From: Rheinheimera sediminis
Lineage (GTDB): Bacteria; Pseudomonadota; Gammaproteobacteria; Enterobacterales; Alteromonadaceae
Direction of reading: 5' to 3'
NCBI RefSeq assembly: GCF_004005375.1
Contig: NZ_RZUF01000008.1
Coordinates: 1-64,000, forward strand
Length of the DNA: 64,000 nt
A program made the position numbers and the translations under genes. Below the pieces are notes generated by a model. That model had not been told where the DNA came from. It saw nothing but the letters and a program-made list of their open reading frames with translations, and searched no databases. Below, piece after piece: positions 19,134 to 27,938 of this stretch; position 1 is the stretch's first letter, and every line of letters begins with the position of its first letter.

Positions 19134-19787
19134 ATGCTGCGTAAGTCGGTGTTTGTAGCACTACTGGCCTGCTCTTTGTCTTTATTTGGCAATGCCAGTT
19201 ACTTGCAGGCCGTGTTTGAACCCAAATTGCTGGAAGGTGTTCGCGCTAAATATGGCGATGCCGCGCTAAGCAGAGTGGAACAATGGCACGAATTGCTGCA
19301 AGAAGGGCAAACCGAGTCGGACTGGGTGCGGGTGAACAAGGTAAATAAGTTTTTTAACGACAGCATAGCCTATCAGTCTGATATAGCGCATTGGAAGCAA
19401 ACAGACTACTGGGCAACGCCGATAGAAACTTTGGGCACCGCCGCTGGTGATTGTGAAGACTACGCCATAGCTAAGTATGTGTCGCTGCGGGCTATGGGTG
19501 TGCCAGATAGTAAGTTAAGGATTATGTACGTTCGGGCTTTGTCGGTAAACGAGCCTCATATGGTGCTTATTTACATGGAAAGTGAGGACAAAGTGCCTTT
19601 GGTTTTGGACAACCTGATTAAAAAAGTGCAGCCAGCAACACGACGACCTGATCTGAAGCCTATTTACGGTTTTAACGCCGAAGGCTTGTGGCTTGCCAAA
19701 GCGCAAGGCCTGGGGCGTAAAGTTGAAGGCAAGACAGGGGGTTCGAACTGGCAGGACTTGCTTAATCGAATTGAAAAGGGAATGTAA
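19134..19787 (+). CDS. lapG: LapG-type periplasmic cysteine protease
   Basis: Bacterial transglutaminase-like cysteine proteinase (BTLCP) that, in characterised systems, cleaves the N-terminus of large type I-secreted adhesins to release cells from biofilms. There is a signal peptide (residues 1-~22, SLSLFGNASY). The catalytic triad can be placed at Cys in AAGDCEDYAIAKY (~105), His in NEPHMVLIY (~143) and Asp in PLVLDNLIKKV (~158). Length 217 aa fits the family. A strong GGGGAGG Shine-Dalgarno precedes the ATG. lapD follows 5 bp downstream, the standard arrangement; no LapA-type adhesin or type I secretion genes are in the window. Confidence 0.95.
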   Translation: MLRKSVFVALLACSLSLFGNASYLQAVFEPKLLEGVRAKYGDAALSRVEQWHELLQEGQTESDWVRVNKVNKFFNDSIAYQSDIAHWKQTDYWATPIETLGTAAGDCEDYAIAKYVSLRAMGVPDSKLRIMYVRALSVNEPHMVLIYMESEDKVPLVLDNLIKKVQPATRRPDLKPIYGFNAEGLWLAKAQGLGRKVEGKTGGSNWQDLLNRIEKGM

Positions 19788-19792
19788 CAGTT

Positions 19793-21820
19793 ATGGTTCA
19801 CAAGTTTAGGGGTAAGCTGCCCGGTATTTCACTCAGAGCCCAACTGCATTTACTGATAATGCTGGTTGCGGTTTTTACTTTTGCTTTTAGTTTGTACATT
19901 TCGGTGCAAAGTACGCAGCATTATCTGAATACTCAAATGAAGTCGCATGCACAAGACACGGCCACCAGCCTGGGTTTGTCTATGTCGGCTTATATGGACG
20001 ACCCGGATTTAGTGATAGCCAAAACCATGGTGAGCGCTATTTTTGATTCGGGCTATTACGCTGAGCTGGAATTTAAAACCAGCAAAGGCGAAGTAAAAAT
20101 TCAAAAAGAAAACCCTATTGAATTTGACGAAGTGCCGGAGTGGTTTGTTAGTTGGTTTCCGCTGAACCCGCCTTTGCAAAGCTCTGAAGTTAATAATGGC
20201 TGGATGGTTGCAGGGGATTTGTCGGTCAGGTCTAACCCTGGCATTGCCTATAAAACCTTGTGGCAGCAAGCCAAGCATAGTTTTTACAGCATTGCGCTTA
20301 TTGCACTTATTAGTTTGCTGGTGATACAGCTGATAGTAAGGGCTGTACTGAAACCACTGCGCCTGATTGAAAACCAGGCAATAGAAGTAGGCAAAAAGAA
20401 CTTTTTACAGCTGGAAAAACTGCCTTTTACCACAGACTTGCGTTCTGTGGTTAAAGCCATGAACGCTATGGTGGCTAATATTCAGCGCAGTTTTAAAACC
20501 TTAAGTGTGCAAGCCGATGCCCTGCAGCAAAAAGTTTTTACTGATCATTTAACAGGCCTTGGCAACAGAAGGTTGTTGGAGCAGCGCTACACAGCCGAAA
20601 AAAATGAGCAAAAAGCCCATGACCTGCATTTGCATATTGGCATGATGAGCCTGCATTCATTGCAGGATATTCACCACCGCCAGGGTTATGAGGCGGCCGA
20701 TCAATACATATTGCTGGCAGTAAAGCAGTTTAAAGAGGTGCTGGAGCAGTCGGCCAGTAATCAATTATTCCGCCTCGGCGGCAGTGATTTTATTTTCTTA
20801 AGCCAAACCAACGCCGAAGCACTGGAAAAACAAATGCAGCTGTTAGAAACCAAGCTGAATTTGCTCGACAGCGTGTTTTATACCAATGGCTTTGCTTCTG
20901 TGGCTTTGATGGAAGTAGAGCCTGACGACACCTTGCATCACTGTTTGTCGACACTCGACAGCGCTATTATTCAACGAGCGCAACGCCCTGAATTACCTTT
21001 GATGGTAAAAGAGCAAAGCATGTTGATTAAGCCGGAAGGCCGTATGGCCTGGCATGCGGTGATTAAAGATTTGATCCAGCATCATCATTTTGAGTTGTGG
21101 GCGCAACCTGTGGTAAACGCCAATAAGTCGATTGAATATGTGGAAACATTCGTGAGGTTTTATTACATGCATTCGCAGCTGTCGACAGCCGAAACCTATG
21201 CCATGGCAGAACAGCAGGGTATTTCGTTGCAACTGGACCAGCAGGTTATTCAGTTTATTCTGAATCAGGTGCAGGACAACCCGGAAAATACTTATGGCGT
21301 GAACTTGTCTATTGGCTCTGTTGGCTCGGCTGAATTTTTGCAATGGCTGGATAAAGAACTGCTGCAATTGGCCGGTCAGGTCAGATTGGTGTTTGAGGTG
21401 TCTGAGTACGCTATTTTAAAAGCACCAGAGCAAACTAAAGCATTAATGGAAATTATTAAGCGGCATAAATGCAAAATTTGTATCGAACGTTTTGGCGCCA
21501 GCATGACGACCTTTAAATACCTGCAAGGCCTGAACGTAGACTATGTAAAAATTGACGGCACTTATACCAGCACTATTAACGATGCAGATAACCAGTTCTT
21601 TATCAAGACCTTATGCCAAATAAGCCAAGGCATTGGTATTAAAGTGCTGGCGCCTCATGTTGAATGTGAACAAATAATGACTAATTGTTTTGAGGCTGGT
21701 GTGGATGCAGTTCAGGGAAATTGGTTGTTGGCACCGCAGAAAGTGGCGCAACGCATGAAAAAATCTATCTTGACACAACCGATAATAAACCTAGAATTGA
21801 CGCACGCGCCTAAAATTTAA
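19793..21820 (+). CDS. lapD: LapD-type c-di-GMP receptor with degenerate GGDEF-EAL
   Basis: Inner-membrane receptor that, when bound to cyclic-di-GMP, holds LapG in the periplasm. Order: TM1 at ~22-42, a periplasmic LapD/MoxY-type domain (~45-160, including SHAQDTATSLGLS), TM2 at ~168-185, HAMP, degenerate GGDEF (FRLGGSDFIFL in place of GGDEF) and degenerate EAL (YVETFVRF where EAL is expected; RFGASMTTFKYL and VKIDGTY resemble LapD). Loss of both catalytic signatures matches LapD as a receptor, not an enzyme. The length of 675 aa is as expected for the family. It is followed 18 bp later by the exported Ala/Gly-rich gene. Confidence 0.95.
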   Translation: MVHKFRGKLPGISLRAQLHLLIMLVAVFTFAFSLYISVQSTQHYLNTQMKSHAQDTATSLGLSMSAYMDDPDLVIAKTMVSAIFDSGYYAELEFKTSKGEVKIQKENPIEFDEVPEWFVSWFPLNPPLQSSEVNNGWMVAGDLSVRSNPGIAYKTLWQQAKHSFYSIALIALISLLVIQLIVRAVLKPLRLIENQAIEVGKKNFLQLEKLPFTTDLRSVVKAMNAMVANIQRSFKTLSVQADALQQKVFTDHLTGLGNRRLLEQRYTAEKNEQKAHDLHLHIGMMSLHSLQDIHHRQGYEAADQYILLAVKQFKEVLEQSASNQLFRLGGSDFIFLSQTNAEALEKQMQLLETKLNLLDSVFYTNGFASVALMEVEPDDTLHHCLSTLDSAIIQRAQRPELPLMVKEQSMLIKPEGRMAWHAVIKDLIQHHHFELWAQPVVNANKSIEYVETFVRFYYMHSQLSTAETYAMAEQQGISLQLDQQVIQFILNQVQDNPENTYGVNLSIGSVGSAEFLQWLDKELLQLAGQVRLVFEVSEYAILKAPEQTKALMEIIKRHKCKICIERFGASMTTFKYLQGLNVDYVKIDGTYTSTINDADNQFFIKTLCQISQGIGIKVLAPHVECEQIMTNCFEAGVDAVQGNWLLAPQKVAQRMKKSILTQPIINLELTHAPKI

Positions 21821-21838
21821 CCCACAAGGAAGAGCTTT

Positions 21839-22375
21839 ATGAAAAAAACCTCAACACTTGCAGCCGCTGTATTAGCAGCTTCATTGTTCAGCGCCACTGT
21901 TATGGCACAAGACACTTCAGCAGTTGACGCTGCTGTTGCTCAATACTCAACTTTAGTTGCTCAGTATCAGGCCCAAGGCATGACTGAAGCAGAAGCTGAA
22001 GCTGCTGCTGCTGAATCTATTGAAGCATCACTGCAAGCTTTAATTGCTGCTGCTCCTACTGCTGAAGCTAAAGAAGCTTTAATTGCTGCTGCAATGGAAG
22101 CTGCTGCTACTTTAGGTGACTCTGCTGTTGCTGCTGTAGCTTCTGCTGCTGCTGCTGCTGGCGTTTCAGCTGATACTGTCACTGCAATTGCTGCTGCAAC
22201 TTCTGGCGTAAACCAAGACGTAGTGGCTCAGGCTACTGCTGCTGGTGGTGAAACTGCTGCTGCTCCAGCTGCTGGCGCTGGTGCTGGTGCCGGTACTGGT
22301 GCTGTTGCCGCTCCAGGTGCTCCTGGCTTCGGCGGTGGTTCTGGCGGTGGCGGTGGTTCAGCCTCTGGCAACTAA
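21839..22375 (+). CDS. Exported Ala/Gly-rich low-complexity protein
   Basis: Not recognised as a named family. Residues 1-23 are a clean Sec signal peptide (MKKTSTLAAAVLAASLFSAT, cleavage after VMAQ). The mature part is strongly helical and alanine-rich (runs of AAAAA, heptad-like AEAEAAAAES), then becomes Gly/Pro/Ala-rich after ~150 and ends GFGGGSGGGGGSASGN. There are no Cys residues. Codons are dominated by GCT repeats, giving a near-repetitive DNA tract. The Shine-Dalgarno (AAGGAAGAG) is strong, suggesting abundant expression. It is followed by a hairpin terminator and lies directly behind lapG-lapD, so a role in the envelope or biofilm matrix is plausible but unproved. Confidence 0.85.
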   Translation: MKKTSTLAAAVLAASLFSATVMAQDTSAVDAAVAQYSTLVAQYQAQGMTEAEAEAAAAESIEASLQALIAAAPTAEAKEALIAAAMEAAATLGDSAVAAVASAAAAAGVSADTVTAIAAATSGVNQDVVAQATAAGGETAAAPAAGAGAGAGTGAVAAPGAPGFGGGSGGGGGSASGN

Positions 22376-22393
22376 TAGTCGTTGACTAAAGAT

Positions 22394-22420
22394 GAGGGCC
22401 TATTGGCCCTCTTCGATTTT
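22394..22420 (+). terminator. Probable Rho-independent terminator after the lapG-lapD operon
   Basis: A GAGGGCC stem, TATT loop and GGCCCTC stem are followed by a T-rich CTTCGATTTT tail, 18 bp after the stop of the Ala/Gly-rich gene. Confidence 0.75.
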
Positions 22421-22501
22421 GCATTGATTCTGTATTTTTGTCTCTGATACAAGGCAGTTTGAACACCTGTATAAGCTGCGCGAAATGGAAAGCGCCAATT
22501 G

Positions 22502-23842
22502 ATGAATACACCTCATTTGTTAAACCAGATAGTTCGCTTACTGTGTTGCCTGACACTGTGCTGGTCTCCTATTCCTCTTGCAAGTAACAGACCCTGGGCC
22601 TGGGCTATTCTTGAGCTTTTGGTGCTGGCTATTTTTTGTTTGCATTTGATTGCAGTGTATTTTGGCCGCAGCCCCTGGTTTGTTGGCCGGTGGCAACAGT
22701 ACAGCTTGCTGCCTTTTGTCGCCGTAATGGCACTTTTGTCGGCTCAACTATGGTCTCCGGTTGACTGGCTAAGCACAGTAGACCCGAATCAAACCCAAAT
22801 TCTGCTGATAAAAACCCTCTGTTATGGTTTGTTTGCCTGGTTGATTACCAGCTATTTCCGCACCGACGATCAGCTAAAGCTGCTGTGTTATGCCATTATT
22901 GCCAGCGGCGTATTTCAAGCCACATACGGCGCTATTCTGAATTTACAAGGCGCTGAAACCTCACCTTTGTTTGGTGTACCTGAAGGCAACAGAGCACGCG
23001 GCTCTTTTGTGTATCAGAACCATTTTGCCAATTATCTGGCTATGACTTTGGCTGTGGGCATAGGCTTACTGATGGCTCAGCTGTCGAGCCATGCCATGCA
23101 GTGGAACTGGCGTAACTTTAGCCGTACTTTGGTGTCGTCTTTGCTTAGTAGCAAAATTATTTTACGTTTAGCCCTGATTATTATGGTGATTGGCTTGATC
23201 CTCAGCCGCTCCCGCATGGGCAACGCCGCATTTTTTACCGCCTTACTTGCGATAGCACTTTATGCCATTTGGTTTTATAAAAACCGTCCTGCCCTGCTAA
23301 AAGCTTTAGTGATCAGTATTTTTGTGTTTGATATGGTGGCTATAGGCTCGATTTTTGGCATTGAGAAGTTACAACAGCGCTATCAGGAAACCTCTTTTGC
23401 GTCAGAAGCCAGGGATGAAGTAGTAAGGGATGGTATGCCTATAATTTATGACGCGCCTTGGTTTGGCCACGGTGGCGGCAGTTTCTATACCGTATTTCCG
23501 GCTTATCAACCCGGGCATTACCATGGCTTTTACGACCATGCCCACAATGAATATTTGCAGTTTGCCATAGAGTTTGGCGTACCTGTGACCCTGGGTTTGG
23601 GGATCTGGTTGCTTTGGGCCTTGTGGCTTAACCTGCAAACCATGAGGCTGAAAGAAAATAAAATTAGCAGAGGCATAGCTTTTGGTTGTGCCATTGCTAT
23701 TGTGCATATGTTGATCCACAATCTGGTTGATTTTAATCTACAGGCGCCGGCTAATGCGGTGCTGTTTATTACCTTGTTGTGTTTAAGCTGTATTGTGTAT
23801 ACGCGTAAAGATATTAAGCTCCAGGCTAGCCGGGTAGTCTGA
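22502..23842 (+). CDS. O-antigen ligase / Wzy_C family membrane protein
   Basis: A 446-aa polytopic inner-membrane protein with about 11 transmembrane helices. The long periplasmic loop between ~280 and ~365 contains the family signature region: APWFGHGGGSFYTVFPAY and then YDHAHNEYLQFAIEFG, where HAHNEYLQ matches the conserved His/Asn motif of the Wzy_C/WaaL superfamily. Members either ligate polysaccharide to lipid A-core (or other acceptors) or polymerise repeat units; sequence does not separate these. It is outside the polysaccharide locus and transcribed away from it, so it could be its ligase or belong to another glycan system. ATG 22502 follows GGAAAG at a usable distance. Confidence 0.85.
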   Translation: MNTPHLLNQIVRLLCCLTLCWSPIPLASNRPWAWAILELLVLAIFCLHLIAVYFGRSPWFVGRWQQYSLLPFVAVMALLSAQLWSPVDWLSTVDPNQTQILLIKTLCYGLFAWLITSYFRTDDQLKLLCYAIIASGVFQATYGAILNLQGAETSPLFGVPEGNRARGSFVYQNHFANYLAMTLAVGIGLLMAQLSSHAMQWNWRNFSRTLVSSLLSSKIILRLALIIMVIGLILSRSRMGNAAFFTALLAIALYAIWFYKNRPALLKALVISIFVFDMVAIGSIFGIEKLQQRYQETSFASEARDEVVRDGMPIIYDAPWFGHGGGSFYTVFPAYQPGHYHGFYDHAHNEYLQFAIEFGVPVTLGLGIWLLWALWLNLQTMRLKENKISRGIAFGCAIAIVHMLIHNLVDFNLQAPANAVLFITLLCLSCIVYTRKDIKLQASRVV

Positions 23843-23914
23843 GTAGTGCAGGTCTGTCGTTAGGCTGAATTTTTATTTAGCAACAGTAAAAAGTTGCAAG
23901 GATTGCAAGAGAGT

Positions 23915-24889
23915 ATGGGGATAGCGCCTAAGCTGACCCGCCGCCAGTTTCTTCAGCTGTGTGTGGCGGGACCGCTTGTTCTGACCACGGCGACAGCTTG
24001 TGGTTATCAATCAACCTTTGACCTGGGTATTTATCAGCACCCGGGACATGAGGCTTTTTACCTCAGCGAGCACGCTGGCCTGTTGCCAACCTCTGTTGTT
24101 TTACGTAAAAGCCAGTCGGCTGAGGCTGTGCTGAGTTCTATGCTAAAGGGCGAGCTGGATGCTGCAACCTTAGCTTTAGATGAGTTTCTTAGCTGCCTGC
24201 ATGGCGGCATTCCACTGAAAATTGTTGCTGTGTTGTCGCAATCCTGCGGTTCGGATGCGTTTTTGTCTAAACCTGAGTTAGGCTCTGCTGCCGCTTTAAA
24301 AGGCAAAGTCATAGCCTTAGAACCCCGGGCCTCTTCTGAATTATTGTTGCAGTATTATCTTGAGAGTTCAGGTTTGCAACGCGAGGATGTCGAGCTGGCT
24401 TACTTGCCGCAGTTAAAACAATTGATGGCCTGGCAAGAAGGCTATATTGACGCTGCGATCAGCTGCCCTCCGGTTTGTCATTATATAGAACGCAATGGCG
24501 CCCAGCCGTTGTTTGCCGCTGACCATAGCGCCCCTACCAGTTTTCAGGTGTTGGCTATTCGCGCTGACCGGATGAACTGGCTAAGCAACACCCCTGCCCT
24601 GTTACTCAACAGTTTTTATCTTGGCCTGCGACAGCAGGAGCTGTTTAAAGGCGACACCTTAAGACGCACCGCGCTTTGGCGGAATTTAACCCTGGCAGAA
24701 ACAAGACGTTATTTTGCCAGTGTGCTGCACCCTGGCCCAGCTGAAAATTTACAGCTGATGGCAGACTCTTCTGCACTGGGGAAAACTTTGCTGCAATTGC
24801 AGCAGTGGATGCCAGAGCTGCGCCACCCTATCGCCGCCGCTGGTCTGCTGCACCCTGCTGCACTTAAACAGTTGGTACACAACGGATGA
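23915..24889 (+). CDS. Tat-exported NMT1/SsuA-like substrate-binding lipoprotein
   Basis: Periplasmic binding protein of the NMT1/THI5/SsuA (NitT/TauT) type. The N-terminus has a twin-arginine motif (TRRQFLQLC) and a lipobox ending TATAC, so it is a Tat-dependent lipoprotein. Family-like segments are GIYQHPGHEAFYLSEHAGLL, the KGELDAATLALDEFL segment and KGKVIALEPRASS. I choose ATG 23915; an in-frame TTG lies 21 bp upstream. No ABC permease or ATPase gene is adjacent. Instead its stop overlaps the start of a periplasmic-binding-domain diguanylate cyclase by 4 bp, suggesting it serves signalling and not uptake. The ligand is not predictable. Confidence 0.8.
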   Translation: MGIAPKLTRRQFLQLCVAGPLVLTTATACGYQSTFDLGIYQHPGHEAFYLSEHAGLLPTSVVLRKSQSAEAVLSSMLKGELDAATLALDEFLSCLHGGIPLKIVAVLSQSCGSDAFLSKPELGSAAALKGKVIALEPRASSELLLQYYLESSGLQREDVELAYLPQLKQLMAWQEGYIDAAISCPPVCHYIERNGAQPLFAADHSAPTSFQVLAIRADRMNWLSNTPALLLNSFYLGLRQQELFKGDTLRRTALWRNLTLAETRRYFASVLHPGPAENLQLMADSSALGKTLLQLQQWMPELRHPIAAAGLLHPAALKQLVHNG

Positions 24890-27672
24890 AGCCTTTGCTC
24901 TGGTTAAAATTACTCTTCTTGTTATGCTTAGCGCTGCCCGGCAGTGCAGAGCTGCAGGCGGCTGAGCCTGTGGTTCGATTTGGTGTGCTGATGCATAACT
25001 CCAGTGACGATGCTGTATCCACTTACCAGCCTTTGCAGCAGTTTTTGTCTGAGCAGCTGCAGCCTATGCGCGTTGAACTGGTGTTTATTGAACCTGATAT
25101 GCTGGAGTTGCCTGGCCTTCAGGCCACTACCGATTTTTTACTGACCGACCCCTATCATTACATACTGCTGAAAAACCAAGGCTATACTCTGCCGCCTTTG
25201 CTGAGCCAGGTGACCCTGACCGAGAGCGGGCTGTTTGAATTGGCCGGTGGTGTGATGTTTTGCCTGGTTTCTAATCCGCTTTGTGATTTGAATTCTATGC
25301 CTCAGGCCAGTATTGCTGCCGCTGGGCCTCATTCGCTGCTGGGTTATGTTGCGCAACTGCGGGAGCTGCAGCATCTGGGGGTTCGGCTTTCTGCCAATCT
25401 GGTGCAGCACAATGTGTCTGACGCAGATACTGTGGCTGCAGTGCTTAATCAGCGTGCTGACATAGGTTTTATTCGCAGCGGTGCTGTGGAGCAGCTATTT
25501 GCCTCTGCTGTGGTGACTGAGCAGATGGTGCGCATTCTTAATACACAGCAGCTGATTGAGTTGCCTGTCTATAGCTCGACCCGGCTTTATCCGGACTGGC
25601 CTGTGTTGGTGATGCCTGCTGTGTCTTCAGGCACTATAAGCCGCGTGATGGCTGCTTTGCTGAACTGGGAAGCACAAGCCAGAACTTTGGGGATGAATTA
25701 TGCCTTTGGCGCCCCAGCCGATTATTTGAGTGTGGAACATAGCCTGAAGGCTTTGGCTTTCCCTCCTTATCAACTGGCGCCAGCAGAAAGCTTTATGCAT
25801 AGCTGGAGTGACCACAAGGAAGCTGTGCTGCTTATCTCTGCTCAGGGTGCCTTCTTGCTGCTGTTGCTGCTGGTTTTTATCTACAGAAGCAGAGCCGATC
25901 AAAAAACCTGCGCCAGCTTGCGACAGAGCAATGAGCTGCTGGCGTTACAAAAACTTCGTACCGACAAGGTAATTAATAACACAGCGCACTTGTTGCTGTT
26001 GGGACTGGACTCTGGTGGCACTGTGCTGCACTTTAATGACAATGCGCTTAAGCTGTTGAATAGCTCAGAGGCTGAGTTGCAAGGCAAAGTGTTTTTAGAC
26101 TGGTTACCTGATGAGAAACAACATTCGGTAGTACTGGCTGCGTTGAACCCCAAAGCGCATTCGTCGACACAGGCCACTGTGGTTAACCTGCAAGTGCATT
26201 TGCCGAACGGCAAAGAGTTATTTTTGGATGTGGACTTGTTTTGTTTGCCTGGTGAAAGTGCGTCGCAAGTTCGCTTTGTTTTGCTTGGCATAGATGTAAG
26301 CCGGCGTTACACCACGGAAAAACGCTTGCAGAAGAGCTTTAAGCGGCTGGATGTGCTGATTGAGCGCAGCCCGGCGGTGATTTGTGCCTTTGACCCTTTT
26401 AGTATGAGGCTGAATTACATCAGCCCGAACTGTTTTAATATTTATCTGAAAAGTTCGATGGAAATTATGCGAATGCAAGACTGGTGGAATTTGTCTGTGC
26501 ATCCGGATAGTCAGGAGCAGATCACGAAAAAGCTGATGGATTGGCGGGATGCCGGCCATCAGGGTGTGTTGAATTATAGCTGTATTCTGGTGCGCAACCC
26601 GTTGCAGACAGGTTTGCTGGTGGAAGACCCTGAACTGCATCAGCAGCAAATTTGTATTGAAAGCCAATTTTGCGCACTGCGGGATGAACATGGCTTGGTG
26701 ACTGAGGTGATTGGCTCTCAAGTGGATATTTCCGAAAGGTACTATGCACAAATGAAACAAGAGCTGGCCGCAAGTGTATTTGTGCAAGCCCGTGAAGGGA
26801 TTTTTATTACCGACGCCAGTGGCACTATTTTGGATTTGAACCACTCGTTTTGTCGTATTACCGGTTATTCAGAACAAGAGGCTTTGGGCTGTCATCTGGC
26901 GCTGTTGGGCGCGTCAGATTCGGACAAGCTGTATTTTGAGGCCTTGTGGGACAAGCTGAGCAAGGCTGGTTTTTGGGAAGGTGAAATTAACGGTCAGCGC
27001 AAAAATGGCGAAGCTATTGTATTGGCGTTGACTATTTCTGTGGTGCGCAACATGCAGCATCAGGCTATTCATTATGTCGCCTTGTTTTCTGATATCACGC
27101 TGCAAAAAGCTCAGGAAGATAAACTAAGGTTTATTGCGCATTTTGATGCCCTGACCGGCTTGCCGAACCGTTTGTTGTTAAAAGACCGCATTGAGCAAAA
27201 TATGGCGTTAACCAAACGCAGTAAACAGCTGATGGCGGTGATTTTTATTGATATTGACGGTTTTAAAGCGGTGAACGATAGCCTGGGCCATGCGGCAGGG
27301 GATGATTTGCTGGTAGAGCTGGCCAATCGGATGCGTGCTGTAATGCGCGAAAACGATACGCTGGCGCGCTTGGGTGGCGATGAGTTTATTGCGTTGTTGA
27401 CCAATCTGGTCAGTGAGGAAGATTGTTTCCCACTGATCAAACGCCTGTTACTGGCCGCCAGCACTCCTTTTGAGTTACGGCAACAACAAGCTAAGGTAAG
27501 CGCGAGTATTGGCATTACGTTCTACCCGCAGCAAGATGCGGTTGATGATGCGGCCTTGATCCGCCAGGCTGATTTGGCCATGTATGAGGCGAAGAACTCT
27601 GGCAAAAACCGATACGCTGTTTATCACCAGCATGATAAAGAGTTAATCGAATTAGATGCCACTGAAGGCTAA
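24886..27672 (+). CDS. PhnD-like sensor diguanylate cyclase (PBP-TM-PAS-GGDEF)
   Basis: A 928-aa membrane-bound c-di-GMP synthase. Residues 1-~25 are a signal sequence, and ~28-300 a PhnD/transferrin-type periplasmic binding domain (RFGVLMHNSSDDAVSTYQPL, FLLTDPYHYILLKNQGY). A transmembrane helix lies at ~313-332, then three PAS-like regions (about 350-480, 490-630 and 640-745) and a C-terminal GGDEF domain. The catalytic motif is intact (RLGGDEF), and an inhibitory I-site RxxD (REND) lies the canonical five residues upstream. No EAL domain follows. It is translationally coupled to the substrate-binding lipoprotein by an ATGA overlap. A MITE-like repeat follows the gene. Confidence 0.92.
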   Translation: MKPLLWLKLLFLLCLALPGSAELQAAEPVVRFGVLMHNSSDDAVSTYQPLQQFLSEQLQPMRVELVFIEPDMLELPGLQATTDFLLTDPYHYILLKNQGYTLPPLLSQVTLTESGLFELAGGVMFCLVSNPLCDLNSMPQASIAAAGPHSLLGYVAQLRELQHLGVRLSANLVQHNVSDADTVAAVLNQRADIGFIRSGAVEQLFASAVVTEQMVRILNTQQLIELPVYSSTRLYPDWPVLVMPAVSSGTISRVMAALLNWEAQARTLGMNYAFGAPADYLSVEHSLKALAFPPYQLAPAESFMHSWSDHKEAVLLISAQGAFLLLLLLVFIYRSRADQKTCASLRQSNELLALQKLRTDKVINNTAHLLLLGLDSGGTVLHFNDNALKLLNSSEAELQGKVFLDWLPDEKQHSVVLAALNPKAHSSTQATVVNLQVHLPNGKELFLDVDLFCLPGESASQVRFVLLGIDVSRRYTTEKRLQKSFKRLDVLIERSPAVICAFDPFSMRLNYISPNCFNIYLKSSMEIMRMQDWWNLSVHPDSQEQITKKLMDWRDAGHQGVLNYSCILVRNPLQTGLLVEDPELHQQQICIESQFCALRDEHGLVTEVIGSQVDISERYYAQMKQELAASVFVQAREGIFITDASGTILDLNHSFCRITGYSEQEALGCHLALLGASDSDKLYFEALWDKLSKAGFWEGEINGQRKNGEAIVLALTISVVRNMQHQAIHYVALFSDITLQKAQEDKLRFIAHFDALTGLPNRLLLKDRIEQNMALTKRSKQLMAVIFIDIDGFKAVNDSLGHAAGDDLLVELANRMRAVMRENDTLARLGGDEFIALLTNLVSEEDCFPLIKRLLLAASTPFELRQQQAKVSASIGITFYPQQDAVDDAALIRQADLAMYEAKNSGKNRYAVYHQHDKELIELDATEG

Positions 27673-27723
27673 ATAAGCTGCGCCCATTGCCTTAGCCTAT
27701 TGCGTCGGCCCCTTGCCCCTTTA

Positions 27724-27846
27724 TAGTTCAGACACTTTGGGAATTGCTTTGTCTCGCCATAGCAAGCTATAGCTAGACAAAGCAGCGCAGAGAGACGTAA
27801 AAAGATTCCTACTCAGTGGCGCGGCTTATCCCGAGTTCAGGTTACC
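27724..27846 (-). repeat. MITE-like element, copy 1 (truncated)
   Basis: Read on the minus strand it begins CCTGAACTCGGGATAAGCC, passes a CTCTCTGCG segment and the inner CTATAGCTTGCTATGG hairpin, and then stops without the second terminal repeat. It lies between the convergent 3' ends of the diguanylate cyclase and the M14 peptidase. Apart from this element the 266-bp interval shows nothing. Confidence 0.75.
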
Positions 27847-27938
27847 TTAGGCTGGCTTGAGGTAGACCAAGCGCTTGAAGACAGCAGCACCTTGTTCGCT
27901 GTTCGCTATTTGCTACTAACAAGGTGCTCTGCCCCATT

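Noticed and set aside
26218-26844. 208-codon minus-strand frame in the diguanylate cyclase
   Set aside because: Shadow of a high-GC-third-position gene; the plus-strand frame has clear PAS domains.
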